Program-made: the position numbers and the translations under genes | Shown here: positions 18,089 through 25,308 of the stretch, one piece after another | Layout of the letters: every line of letters begins with the position of its first letter | How positions within the stretch are numbered: position 1 is the first letter of the stretch | NCBI RefSeq assembly: GCF_028401955.1 | Contig: NZ_JAQOTJ010000004.1 | Span: 62,001-126,000, forward strand | Length of the DNA: 64,000 bases | Reading direction: 5' to 3' | Source: Bacillus sp. BP-3 | Lineage (GTDB): Bacteria; Bacillota; Bacilli; Bacillales; Bacillaceae_G | Notes under the pieces: model-generated | Told to the model about the DNA's origin: nothing | Database searches by the model: none | Seen by the model: the letters and a program-made list of their open reading frames with translations, nothing else

Positions 18089-18472
18089 ATGAAAGCAATG
18101 AAACTAATAAGTTTAGCACTTCCAATCATGTTATTAGGGGGGATGGAGCAGACAAAGCAGACAGCGAAGAAAAGAAAGCAAACGTGAAAGTAGAACAAAA
18201 GTCAGATGATAAATCAGTGAAAGTAAAAGCCGATAAAGACGTAAAAGAAACGAAATCAGTAAAAGCAGACGATAAACAAGCAGAAGAGTATGTATCTACT
18301 ATCCTACATTTCATGCAGGAGTCTGGTAAACCTAAGGATACTTCAGAGGAACGTTCAGCGTTACTAAAAGAAAACTGTAAAAAGTTAAAAGAATTAACTC
18401 CTCCTTCTAGCTTTGTAGAAGAACACAAACAGTTAGTTAATGAAATAGACATTTTAGAAGACTCATTTACCC
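18089..18472 (+). pseudogene. Lipoprotein paralogue, frameshifted at the lipobox and truncated
   Basis: Starts KAMKLISLALPIMLLGG like its paralogues, but the run of G at the lipobox (near 18137) is altered relative to the copy at 22238, shifting frame and deleting the lipobox Cys. The mature reading frame resumes at about 18150 and runs KVEQKSDDKSVKVKADK ... TPPSSFVEEHKQLVNEI, then fuses at about 18470 to antisense endolysin sequence. So both ends are damaged. Confidence 0.8.
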
Positions 18473-18737
18473 ACACGACACCTTTTGATTTGTTATCTTT
18501 ATTGATACTCGCTGTATCATCACGCATCCAATTTTCTGTGTTTACTCGATACCAGAAATGAGCACCATCATAAGATCACTCATAATACGTATGCCCTTGT
18601 CCTTTTGTGGCTTGACGCATGATAGATGCATTTACATTAGGTTCTTTACGAGTATTAGCTACATCAACAGTTATCCCACAAGGTAATCCAATTAACCAAA
18701 GTAACCCTTCAGGAATTGTAAACTCAATATATATCAT
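18468..18737 (-). pseudogene. Chimeric remnant: small membrane ORF fused to endolysin SH3 domain
   Basis: ATG at 18737 with AGGTGG upstream encodes IYIEFTIPEGLLWLIGLPCG, typical of a tiny phage membrane protein, then passes without a break into VDVANTRKEPNVNASIMRQA and GQGHTYYE of the SH3 endolysin region, hits a stop, and continues as SYDGAHFWYRVNTENWMRDD ... GVVWVNE. It was created by deletion or recombination and is broken. Confidence 0.7.
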
Positions 18738-18748
18738 CTACACCACCT

Positions 18749-18917
18749 ATGTAATTTGTGCATAATAAAAAGAAGAGCACCTGTTTCCCCAGGCACTCTT
18801 CTTTGGACAAGGGTGAAAATTTGGATTACGAGATTCCTTTTAACGAAAGTTAAGAGGTACAAGTAGTATATGCTCGTCCTTCTCAAAATGTGAAAAAGCA
18901 CCCTTATTGAATGCTTT
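18749..18917. repeat. Leader-type direct repeat, copy 1
   Basis: About 170 bp similar to 19079-19244. Contains an AAGAAGAG...CTCTTCTT hairpin, GATTACGAGATTCCTTTTAAC and TATATGCTCGTCCTT in the same order. On the minus strand it directly precedes the start of the chimeric small membrane ORF. Confidence 0.65.
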
Positions 18918-18940
18918 AATTTATTCAATAAGGCAATAAT

Positions 18941-19054
18941 CTAAAAACTTGTATCCTGTTTATCTACTTCTTTCGCTTTAAGAAACTGAATCATAATGAT
19001 TAAACAAATAAGTGTACCTACACCATAACCAACAAAGAAGCTTAACCATGTCAT
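18941..19054 (-). CDS. Tiny membrane protein (37 aa)
   Basis: Encodes TWLSFFVGYGVGTLICLII followed by a charged tail (QFLKAKEVDKQDTSF). One membrane helix. Ribosome site is weak (AGAAAAGATGG). Small one-helix proteins like this are common beside phage lysis or lysogeny genes; no function can be given. Confidence 0.5.
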   Translation of the reverse strand: MTWLSFFVGYGVGTLICLIIMIQFLKAKEVDKQDTSF

Positions 19055-19078
19055 TTATACCATCTTTTCTCTATAACT

Positions 19079-19244
19079 ATGTAATTTTCACATAATAAAA
19101 AGAAGAGCACCTGTTTCCGCAAGCGCTCTTCCTTGGGCAAGACGGGATTACGAGATTCCTTTTAACAAAAGTTAAACGGTGTACAAGCAGTATATGCTCG
19201 TCCTTTGCAAAATGTGAAAAAAGCACCCGTATTAGATGCTTTGA
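19079..19244. repeat. Leader-type direct repeat, copy 2
   Basis: Second copy of 18749-18917, again just upstream (minus sense) of a tiny membrane ORF. This suggests a duplicated cassette of leader plus small gene. Confidence 0.65.
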
Positions 19245-19373
19245 TATAACCCTTTAAAGTTTGGATTTTATTAAAAAAATATATAAAAAAGCATAGGAAT
19301 TAGCATCCTTTTCCTGATACACATCCCAATGCGCGTTATGATAATTATAGAAAGTTCAAAGGAGGTAGTAACG

Positions 19374-19556
19374 ATTTCTAGTAGGGAAGTAATTAAAAAG
19401 TTAAAAAAGGAGGGATGGTTTCTAACGAACATTAAAGGCAACCACCATCAGTTCAAACATCCTTCCAAGGTTGACAAAGTGACTGTGAAACATCCGTGCA
19501 AGAATATTCCAAAAGGTACACTTCGCTCAATCTATAAGCAAGTGGGTTGGTTATAA
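19374..19556 (+). CDS. hicA: HicA-type mRNA interferase toxin, apparent ATT start
   Basis: About 60 aa: ISSREVIKKLKKEGWFLTN, then NIKGNHHQFKHP with the catalytic His of the HicA double-stranded RNA-binding fold, and KVTVKHPCKNIPKGTLRSI. HicA family proteins normally start at this point. A perfect AAAGGAGG site lies 8 bp before an ATT codon; in-frame ATGs at 19329 and 19338 have no ribosome site. So the gene either uses ATT or has lost its start. Followed by the damaged hicB. Confidence 0.8.
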   Translation: MSSREVIKKLKKEGWFLTNIKGNHHQFKHPSKVDKVTVKHPCKNIPKGTLRSIYKQVGWL

Positions 19557-19606
19557 ACCACCCCTCACTTCCCTAGTATAATTAAAAATCGTTACAAAAA
19601 CAAATT

Positions 19607-19933
19607 ATGAAAAAAAGATTATTATGTTTATCCCGCTGTTTAGAAAAAGCATCAGATGGATACGGCATTTACTTCCCAGACCTTCCTGGCTGTGTTTCTC
19701 ATGCAAATACACAAGAAGATGCTTTACAACAAGGAAGAGAAGCTTTAGGTCTTCACTTATCTGAAATGGAAAAGAAAAATGACCCTATTTCCGAACCAAC
19801 ACTAATTAATAAATTAGAACTAGAACAAGACGAATATTCTATTTTAATTGATGTTTGGATGCCACCACTTAGAAAGAAAGATAGTACATTACTTAAAGGT
19901 TACCTACCAAAAGGTAAACTTATAATGCATTAA
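19607..19933 (+). pseudogene. hicB: HicB-type antitoxin with garbled N-terminus and missing DNA-binding end
   Basis: The core LEKASDGYGIYFPDLPGCVS and ALGLHLSEMEK is HicB. The first residues read KKRLLCLSRCLEKA where the family has KKDYYVYPAVLEKA; an extra A after the ATG and a missing T just before the Leu codon explain this as two compensating indels. After WMPPLRKK the C-terminal ribbon/helix DNA-binding domain is replaced by unrelated residues and a stop. No good ribosome site. Likely impaired, yet still one open frame of 108 aa. Confidence 0.75.
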
Positions 19934-20306
19934 CAAAGTTTATTATCTTTCTAATTTCAGCGTGCTTACGTTTTATATAATATGGACTATAATCCAAATC
20001 TAATGCTATTTGTTCTAATGTCATTCCCTCAATATATTTCATTTGAATGATTTTATTATCTAATCCTTTGAATTTACTAATCATTTCTTTTAAATCATAC
20101 ATATCATTTATTTTATGTGCTAATTCGTATTCAATTACTTCAATACGATCTTCTAATTTCGCACTTTCCCATTCGGCGGTTAAATGTACATTTTGTAAAT
20201 CTCTCCATACCCAACGCTTTAACTCTTTCTTACTTCGCTCCAATTTATTTTCTAGGTAAATAATTTTATCTTCTAATTCTCGATAATCCTTTAACCAATC
20301 TAGCAT
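19920..20306 (-). CDS. Phage-type sigma-70 region 4-like transcriptional regulator
   Basis: About 128 aa. N-terminal charged coiled region (LEDKIIYLENKLERSKK) and C-terminal HTH (DNKIIQMKYIEGMTLEQIAL... YSPYYIKRKHAEIRK) typical of phage late-gene activators with sigma-70 region 4. ATG at 20306 with AGGTGG upstream; a GTG four codons earlier is possible. Convergent with hicB, overlapping it by 14 bp. Confidence 0.7.
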   Translation of the reverse strand: MLDWLKDYRELEDKIIYLENKLERSKKELKRWVWRDLQNVHLTAEWESAKLEDRIEVIEYELAHKINDMYDLKEMISKFKGLDNKIIQMKYIEGMTLEQIALDLDYSPYYIKRKHAEIRKIINFVNAL

Positions 20307-20323
20307 TGTATGGTCCACCTCAC

Positions 20324-20500
20324 TTATTTCAAAATACCAGCTTCCACAACTTGCTGAGCATATCTCAATTGTTGACCTATATATTCATCATTTTCATTAC
20401 TACCACTTGCAAGCCAATCTCCTACACGTTGATTGATATCTTGCAGAACTGGTAAAGGTAATTGTGATGCAATTTCATTTATTTGTTGCAAATATGTCAT
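20324..20500 (-). CDS. Small phage protein, DUF6877-like
   Basis: 58 aa: MTYLQQINEIASQLPLPVLQ ... DWLASG ... YIGQQLRYAQQVVEAGILK. GAGGTT ribosome site before ATG 20500. It looks like the DUF6877 family of small B. cereus phage proteins; this is from memory. Just upstream of, and likely co-transcribed with, the sigma-like gene. Confidence 0.6.
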   Translation of the reverse strand: MTYLQQINEIASQLPLPVLQDINQRVGDWLASGSNENDEYIGQQLRYAQQVVEAGILK

Positions 20501-21099
20501 TCTTTCAACCTCACTTTTCACTCAAAAACCACAACCTCGTTAAATTTGTTTTTTCCGTTTTAAGACAGTTTGCCATCCACAAGACCAAAAATTGCATTGA
20601 GAAAGAAAAATAACGCCAACTTACTATGTTTCTGACAGTTATTTCAGTGTCGAATACTGTCGATAAACAATTACAATAGCATTGACTAATTCTTTGACTC
20701 ACATTATGTATAACTTTTCAAAATATGCATATGCTACAGTTAGGCTATTCCATGTACTTGTAACTGGCCTACCTTTCCCTCTCCAAGGGTGAGCAGTTAG
20801 CTTTTGCTGACTGCCTTTTTTCGTATAATATTTCACCATCTGCACATACTACAAATTGGTAGTAAAACTCCTTTCATTTTGATGAGATGTAAACGTTCTA
20901 AGTCCCTCATGAGCAAGTAGTTAGCGAACGCTAGCTACTCTTTTTTAATTCTTCGTCTCTTTTCATTCGCTTTAAACTGATTAATACATCATCTAATGTT
21001 CCTTTATTCCCCTTTTCTACAAAATGAATTTTTTATCATAAAACAAACGTTGAATGTTTATATCACTTTTAGACATCCTAAAAATAGGAGGTGATATAT
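20501..21099. other. Gap with repeated hairpins
   Basis: No gene supported. Contains two terminator-like hairpins reading plus: GCAGTTAGC-TTTT-GCTGACTGC (20793-20814, T-tail) and GTAGTTAGC-GAAC-GCTAGCTAC (20917-20938, T-tail). A ~25-bp block starting TTTTTTCGTATAATATTTC at 20816 recurs at about 21316. Confidence 0.55.
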
Positions 21100-21255
21100 A
21101 TGAATAACTCTAAAAAAGAAAAACATAATGTAACAAATAATAATGTGCTTGGTCTCGATTTAGATGAACAGGCTATGAACGGACTATATGGAATGCCTGA
21201 AACTGATATTGAGGACAAAGATCATCATAAAAAAAATAATTCACAAAATGTCTAA
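21100..21255 (+). CDS. Small hydrophilic hypothetical protein (51 aa)
   Basis: ATG preceded by an excellent AGGAGGTGATATAT. Product is polar: NNSKKEKHNVTNNNVLGLDL, then DEQAMNGLYGMPETDIEDKD and a His/Lys/Asn tail. No membrane segment. Composition recalls small sporulation proteins, but I do not recognise it. Confidence 0.6.
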   Translation: MNNSKKEKHNVTNNNVLGLDLDEQAMNGLYGMPETDIEDKDHHKKNNSQNV

Positions 21256-21411
21256 TACATATCAGATATCACATAAAGGCTACCCCTTAAGTCCATTCTC
21301 TAATGGTGGGCGGTTAGCTTTTTTCGTATAATATTTCACCATCCCCACATACTACAGATAAGCTGTTTTAGCAGCCTAGTCCAGTTTTCTTTCTCTTAAC
21401 CCTTTTTAGAA

Positions 21412-21442
21412 AGCAGTTAGCTTTTGCTAGCTGCTCCTTTTT
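21412..21442 (+). terminator. Terminator-like hairpin, third member of a repeated set
   Basis: AGCAGTTAGC-TTTT-GCTAGCTGCT with a following CCTTTTTT. Nearly the same stem as 20793-20814. The stretch 21256-21578 otherwise holds no gene. Confidence 0.6.
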
Positions 21443-21578
21443 TAATTTGGACGACTTTTTTTAGTTTTCACGTACATTTAAATAAGAAAAACATAAATTA
21501 CATTATGCTTTCACTAAATGCATTTCTTTTCACACCTTATTTTTTCATGCACATTCCTTAAAAAAGGGCACTTATAAA

Positions 21579-21993
21579 TGAACTGCACCCCAATTGTTAG
21601 ACGGTGTCTAACAATTGGGGTGCAGTTTTTTTATGACGAAATACTCTTTAGAAACCAAGTTATCGACTGTTACCACTTATCTTAATAGCGTAGAATCCTT
21701 TAAAGATATAGCTCAAAAGCATTGTGTAGATATGACGATGTTAAAAAATGGGTAGCTAAGTTTAAAAGACATGGATTGGCAGGTCTTCAAAAGACACATA
21801 CAAATTATTCTGTTGAGTTTAAAATGGACGTACTTAAATTTATAAACGAGATGAGATCGTCCATCGCAGAAGCCACCGCAATATTTAATATTCCTACTTC
21901 TAGCAATGTGTGGAAGTGGAAACATTTATTTGAAACACAAGGGATTGACGCTCTTCAACAAAAGGAGAAGGGGCGTCCCCCTATGAAAAAGTA
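21579..21993 (+). mobile_element. IS3-family element, left end and orfA fragment
   Basis: Left end starts TGAACTGCACCCC; the terminal repeat and an inverted copy form a perfect 21-bp hairpin around GGT (about 21581-21625) followed by seven T. OrfA begins at 21633 (MTKYSLETKLSTVTTYLNSV) and shows the HTH of IS150-like transposases. The element is cut off at about 21993; orfB and the right end are missing. Confidence 0.8.
21633..21993 (+). pseudogene. IS3-family transposase OrfA, frameshifted and truncated
   Basis: Reads TKYSLETKLSTVTTYLNSVE, IAQKHCVDMTMLK, then a frameshift near 21745, then KKWVAKFKRHGLAGLQKTHT ... VWKWKHLFETQGIDALQQKE and KGRPPMKK. These are helix-turn-helix repeats of the IS150-type OrfA. 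Truncated where it abuts a lipoprotein fragment. Confidence 0.8.
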
Positions 21994-22215
21994 AAAGCAA
22001 TTAACCCACCGGACGAGTTTGTTGAAGAGCAAAAACAACTAGTCAAAGTAATAGAGACTTATCAAGAATCGTATAAAATGCAGTTAGAGTCAGTAGATGA
22101 GAAAAATCAAGAAAAGATGCAACAGTCTTTAGACATGATATCTGAAGCAGGCAAACACTTAAAAGAGGTAACAACGAAGATAGGGGATAAAAAGAAAGAA
22201 TTAAACGTCAAATAA
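21994..22215 (+). pseudogene. C-terminal fragment of a lipoprotein paralogue
   Basis: No start codon. Reads KAINPPDEFVEEQKQLVKVI ... ESVDEKNQEKMQQSLDMISE ... TTKIGDKKKELNVK, matching the PP-x-x-FVEE-KQLV region of the broken lipoprotein at 18089. Its 5' half was replaced by the IS3-family fragment. Confidence 0.75.
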
Positions 22216-22237
22216 TCACATAAAGGGGTATATGAAT

Positions 22238-22489
22238 ATGAAAGCAAAGAAACTGGTTACATTAGCATTACCAATCATGTTATTAGGGGGATGCGGAACA
22301 GACAAAGCAGAAGAAAAGAAAACTGATAGTATAAAAGTGTCAGAGGAAAGCAGTAAAGAAGTATCAAAGACTGATAGTTTAAAAGTAGCAGTAGATTATA
22401 AAACTTCTATACTTGACTTAAGTAAAGCGTTAGAAAGCAAATTATCTGCAGAAGAATTAAAAGGGTTACTTATGAATGCTAAAGTTTAA
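22238..22489 (+). CDS. Short lipoprotein, probably truncated
   Basis: 83 aa. Signal KAKKLVTLALPIMLLGGC with lipobox LLGGC. The mature part is charged and ends after LSAEELKGLLMNAKV, much shorter than the 184-aa paralogue at 17478, so probably truncated at 3'. The ATG at 22238 lies 9 bp after AAGGGG; the earlier ATG (22232) is too close. Last of the lipoprotein series. Confidence 0.65.
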   Translation: MKAKKLVTLALPIMLLGGCGTDKAEEKKTDSIKVSEESSKEVSKTDSLKVAVDYKTSILDLSKALESKLSAEELKGLLMNAKV

Positions 22490-22497
22490 TACATAGT

Positions 22498-22526
22498 AAA
22501 AAAGCCGACTCAATTAAGAGCCGGCG
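22498..22526 (-). terminator. Terminator of the endolysin remnant
   Basis: GCCGGCTC-TTAATT-GAGTCGGC hairpin on the minus strand with a six-T tail. Confidence 0.75.
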
Positions 22527-22532
22527 TTTATT

Positions 22533-23114
22533 TTATCTAATCCAATGTACATATGACTCATCAAAATACATCCAACCTTCAACGCCTTCACCTGTTACAT
22601 AAATCCAATTTTCATAACGATAATGAACGTCATAAGCGGAACGCTTTGTAATTTTATTAATTACTGGGTCTCCTGTGGATGCACCTTTTCTAAGGTTAAC
22701 ATCAGTAGCATTAACCCACACGACACCTTTACTTTTTCCGTCCTTATTGGTTTTACAAACATCATCTCTCATCCAATTATCAAGATTTACTTTACACCAA
22801 AAATGAGCACCATCATAAAGCCATTCATAGTAAGTATGCCCTTGACCTTTAATAGCTTGACGCATAATATCTGAATTCACATCAGGTTCTCTTCTGATAT
22901 TCGCAACGTCTGCCGTTGTTGTAAGGTATCCTAAAACTTCTTGTTGCGGAGGAGCAAGTTGAGAATCATATCCTATAAACCATTCTAGTGACTTATCGCC
23001 AATAGGTTTATTAACATCACAGTTGCCGATACCTTCTACATATCCATCTGTTGCGTTGTCAGCATATCGCCATAAGTCACATGCAATATTACAACTTGAA
23101 GATGGCGTTAGCAT
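22533..23114 (-). pseudogene. Phage endolysin, C-terminal part (end of GH25 lysozyme domain plus SH3 domains)
   Basis: 193 codons open. The first ~40 residues (CDLWRYADNATDGYVEGIGN then CDVN) match the last strand of GH25 muramidase domains; residues about 65-193 are two bacterial SH3 repeats (ADVANIRREPDVNSDIMRQA ... NLRKGASTGDPVINKITKRS ... GWMYFDESYV). The catalytic residues lie upstream and are lost at a junction with the integrase remnant near 23080-23100. A cell-wall-binding fragment could still be made. Confidence 0.75.
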
Positions 23115-23247
23115 GAAATATTTACAAGAACGTCTTGGTCATGGTAGTATGCAAATTACATCTGATGTTTATTCACACATTAGTAAAAAGCTAGATAAGG
23201 AAGCAATGAATAAATTCGAGGAATATATGAGAAATGTCCTTGAATAA
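23071..23247 (+). pseudogene. Tyrosine recombinase (phage integrase), C-terminal remnant
   Basis: Reads HKSHAILQLEDGVSMKYLQE then RLGHGSMQITSDVYSHISKK. This holds the last catalytic motifs of phage integrases, L-G-H and the active Tyr in VYSH. The catalytic core N-terminal to this is gone. It ends 75 bp before the right att-like repeat, the usual int-attP arrangement. Confidence 0.85.
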
Positions 23248-23322
23248 TTTTTTTAAAATAAAACCGGGCAATTATCGGGCAGTTTATTTAATAAACAACC
23301 GCTCAATAAAATTGCCCGAAAG

Positions 23323-23356
23323 AAAAAAGCCCCGATACCAGTAGTATCAAGGCCTC
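23323..23356 (-). terminator. glnA terminator
   Basis: Minus-strand hairpin GCCTTGATAC-TACTG-GTATCGGGGC followed by six T, 8 bp after the glnA stop. Confidence 0.85.
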
Positions 23357-23418
23357 CCACTCTTAGTAAAGAGTCATATATTGATCGCGTTCCCATTGGT
23401 GAACTTGCGTACGGAACA
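23323..23418. other. Right attachment-site-like repeat inside the glnA 3' end
   Basis: Partner of 16141-16237. Comprises the glnA terminator, stop codon and last ~18 codons of the intact glnA. With the left copy it brackets about 7.1 kb that includes the integrase remnant. Confidence 0.8.
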
Positions 23419-24697
23419 TATCCCACTCAATTTCTTTCGCTTCGATAAAGTGCTCAAGTAAGTGTTCTCCTAATGCACCGCAAACGATTTCGTTCGATTT
23501 TAATTCATTTAGTGCTTGTGCTAATGTAGCTGGTAAATCAATAATGCCTGCTTTTTCACGTTCTTCTGGAGTCATTACATAAATATTGCGATCTACTGCA
23601 GGTGGTACCGCAAGTTTATTTTTAATTCCATCAAGACCTGCTGCTAGTAATACAGCCATTGCTAAATATGGGTTTGCAGCTGGATCAACGCTACGTACTT
23701 CTACACGTGTACTTACACCGCGAGATGCAGGGATACGGATTAATGGGCTACGGTTTTGCGCAGACCATGCTACGTAACAAGGCGCTTCATATCCAGGTAC
23801 TAAACGTTTATAAGAGTTTACAGTTGGGTTTGTTACAGCTGTAAAGCTTGGTGCATGTTTTAAAATACCTGCGATGAAATAACGAGCATCATCACTTAAT
23901 TGTAAATCACCATTTTGATCATAGAATACATTCTCACCATTTTTGAATAGTGATAAGTTACAGTGCATACCAGAACCGTTTACACCAAATAACGGTTTTG
24001 GCATAAATGTTGCGTGTAAACCGTGTTTACGCGCGATTGTTTTTACAACAAGTTTAAACGTTTGGATGTCATCACACGCTTTAATTGCACTTGCATATTT
24101 GAAGTCAATTTCATGTTGTCCTGGTGCAACTTCATGGTGAGATGCTTCAATTTCAAAACCCATTTCTTCAAGTTCAAGAACGATATCACGACGGCAGTTT
24201 TCTCCTAAATCCATTGGAGCAAGGTCGAAATATCCGCCATTATCATTTAATTCTAATGTTGGATTTCCTTTTTCATCTACTTTAAATAAGAAAAACTCCG
24301 GCTCTGGCCCAAGATTGAAATCAGTGAAGCCTAGTTCTTCCATTTCTTTTAACATACGTTTTAAGTTGTTACGTGGATCACCATCAAACGGCGTACCGTC
24401 TGCATTGTAAATATCACAAATTAATCTCGCTACTTTTCCTTTTTCAGCAGTCCATGGGAAGACTACCCATGTATCTAGGTCTGGATATAAGTACATGTCA
24501 GATTCTTCGATGCGCACAAATCCTTCAATAGAAGATCCGTCAAACATCATTTTGTTATCTAGAGCTTTTGTTAACTGACTAACTGGAATTTCTACGTTTT
24601 TAATACTTCCTAAAAGATCCGTAAATTGTAAACGGATATACTTTACATTCTCTTCTTTCGCTAAACGGAAAATATCTTCTTTTGTGTACTTTGCCAT
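23363..24697 (-). CDS. glnA: Glutamine synthetase type I
   Basis: 444 aa, GSI-alpha enzyme making glutamine from glutamate, ammonia and ATP in the cytosol; the feedback-inhibited form also controls GlnR and TnrA. Visible: [24 protein letters not shown], the metal-ligand [31 protein letters not shown] and [12 protein letters not shown]. The start at 24697 has AAGGAGG; 15 in-frame codons further upstream have no support. It forms the glnRA operon with the gene 48 bp upstream. Its 3' end is the integration target. Confidence 0.97.
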   Translation of the reverse strand: MAKYTKEDIFRLAKEENVKYIRLQFTDLLGSIKNVEIPVSQLTKALDNKMMFDGSSIEGFVRIEESDMYLYPDLDTWVVFPWTAEKGKVARLICDIYNADGTPFDGDPRNNLKRMLKEMEELGFTDFNLGPEPEFFLFKVDEKGNPTLELNDNGGYFDLAPMDLGENCRRDIVLELEEMGFEIEASHHEVAPGQHEIDFKYASAIKACDDIQTFKLVVKTIARKHGLHATFMPKPLFGVNGSGMHCNLSLFKNGENVFYDQNGDLQLSDDARYFIAGILKHAPSFTAVTNPTVNSYKRLVPGYEAPCYVAWSAQNRSPLIRIPASRGVSTRVEVRSVDPAANPYLAMAVLLAAGLDGIKNKLAVPPAVDRNIYVMTPEEREKAGIIDLPATLAQALNELKSNEIVCGALGEHLLEHFIEAKEIEWDMFRTQVHQWERDQYMTLY

Positions 24698-24745
24698 TTT
24701 CAATTCCTCCTTAGTCCCTCTAAACATTTTCAAAATTATCAATCA

Positions 24746-25138
24746 TTAATGAAAAAATCTTGAAATATCACCTTGTCGTAAAGATGTTCGATTAAATCTA
24801 CCTGTATGTTGCAGCTCATCTCGAAGAATTTTACGAAGCTCAGTTTTCGAAATTTCCTTTACTTCTTCTCTTACTTGTATCACTTCTGATTGATTTTCCT
24901 TCATTAATAGTACTTGCTTAATACCAGCCATGTTTAAACCTTGATCTAACAAGTCTTTAATCTCTAACAATTTATCTACGTCGTTAAATGAAAATAATCT
25001 ACGATTTCCTTTTGTACGGGTTGGGGAAATCAATTTATGTTCTTCATAGTAACGAATTTGACGCGCAGATAACTGTGTTAAATCCATAACTATACTTATC
25101 GGAAACAGCGGAGCAGAACGTCGATCCTGTTGTGTCAC
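24746..25138 (-). CDS. glnR: GlnR, MerR-family nitrogen repressor
   Basis: 130 aa, GTG start with AAGGAGG. The N-terminal MerR winged helix ([32 protein letters not shown]) binds TGTNA-N7-TNACA sites. The C-terminal tail ([30 protein letters not shown]) is the known autoinhibitory segment contacted by feedback-inhibited glutamine synthetase. Represses glnRA under nitrogen excess. Confidence 0.96.
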   Translation of the reverse strand: MTQQDRRSAPLFPISIVMDLTQLSARQIRYYEEHKLISPTRTKGNRRLFSFNDVDKLLEIKDLLDQGLNMAGIKQVLLMKENQSEVIQVREEVKEISKTELRKILRDELQHTGRFNRTSLRQGDISRFFH

Positions 25139-25170
25139 TTCAGTTCCTCCTTCGCCTTAACTTGATTCTC

Positions 25171-25220
25171 ATTTTATATCATGTTATGTTTCGTGTCAAC
25201 ATATGTTAGCTTTTCTAACA
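25171..25220 (-). promoter_or_regulatory. glnRA promoter with two GlnR boxes
   Basis: Minus strand: -35 TTGACA (25199-25194), 17-bp spacer, -10 TAAAAT (25176-25171). Box 1 TGTTA-N7-TAACA (25220-25204) matches the GlnR consensus TGTNA-N7-TNACA perfectly. Box 2 (25198-25182, TGACA-N7-TAACA) has one mismatch and overlaps the -35, so binding would block polymerase. Confidence 0.85.
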
Positions 25221-25278
25221 TGATTTTTTATTATTTTTTTCACTTCTATTAAAATGTCTCAATTCCTTACTTATATAC

Positions 25279-25306
25279 AAAAAAGCTGCCAAAATTGGCA
25301 GCTTTC
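25279..25306 (-). terminator. Terminator of ynbB/hflX
   Basis: AAAGCTGCCAATTTTGGCAGCTTT stem-loop followed by T-rich sequence on the minus strand. Confidence 0.8.
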
Positions 25307-25308
25307 GT

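Noticed and set aside
20511-20702. 63-aa minus-strand ORF upstream of the DUF6877-like gene
   Set aside because: No ribosome site, Cys/Phe-rich chance composition, no relation to phage small proteins.
23586-24208. Several plus-strand ORFs opposite glnA
   Set aside because: Antisense shadows of a highly conserved gene, no ribosome sites.
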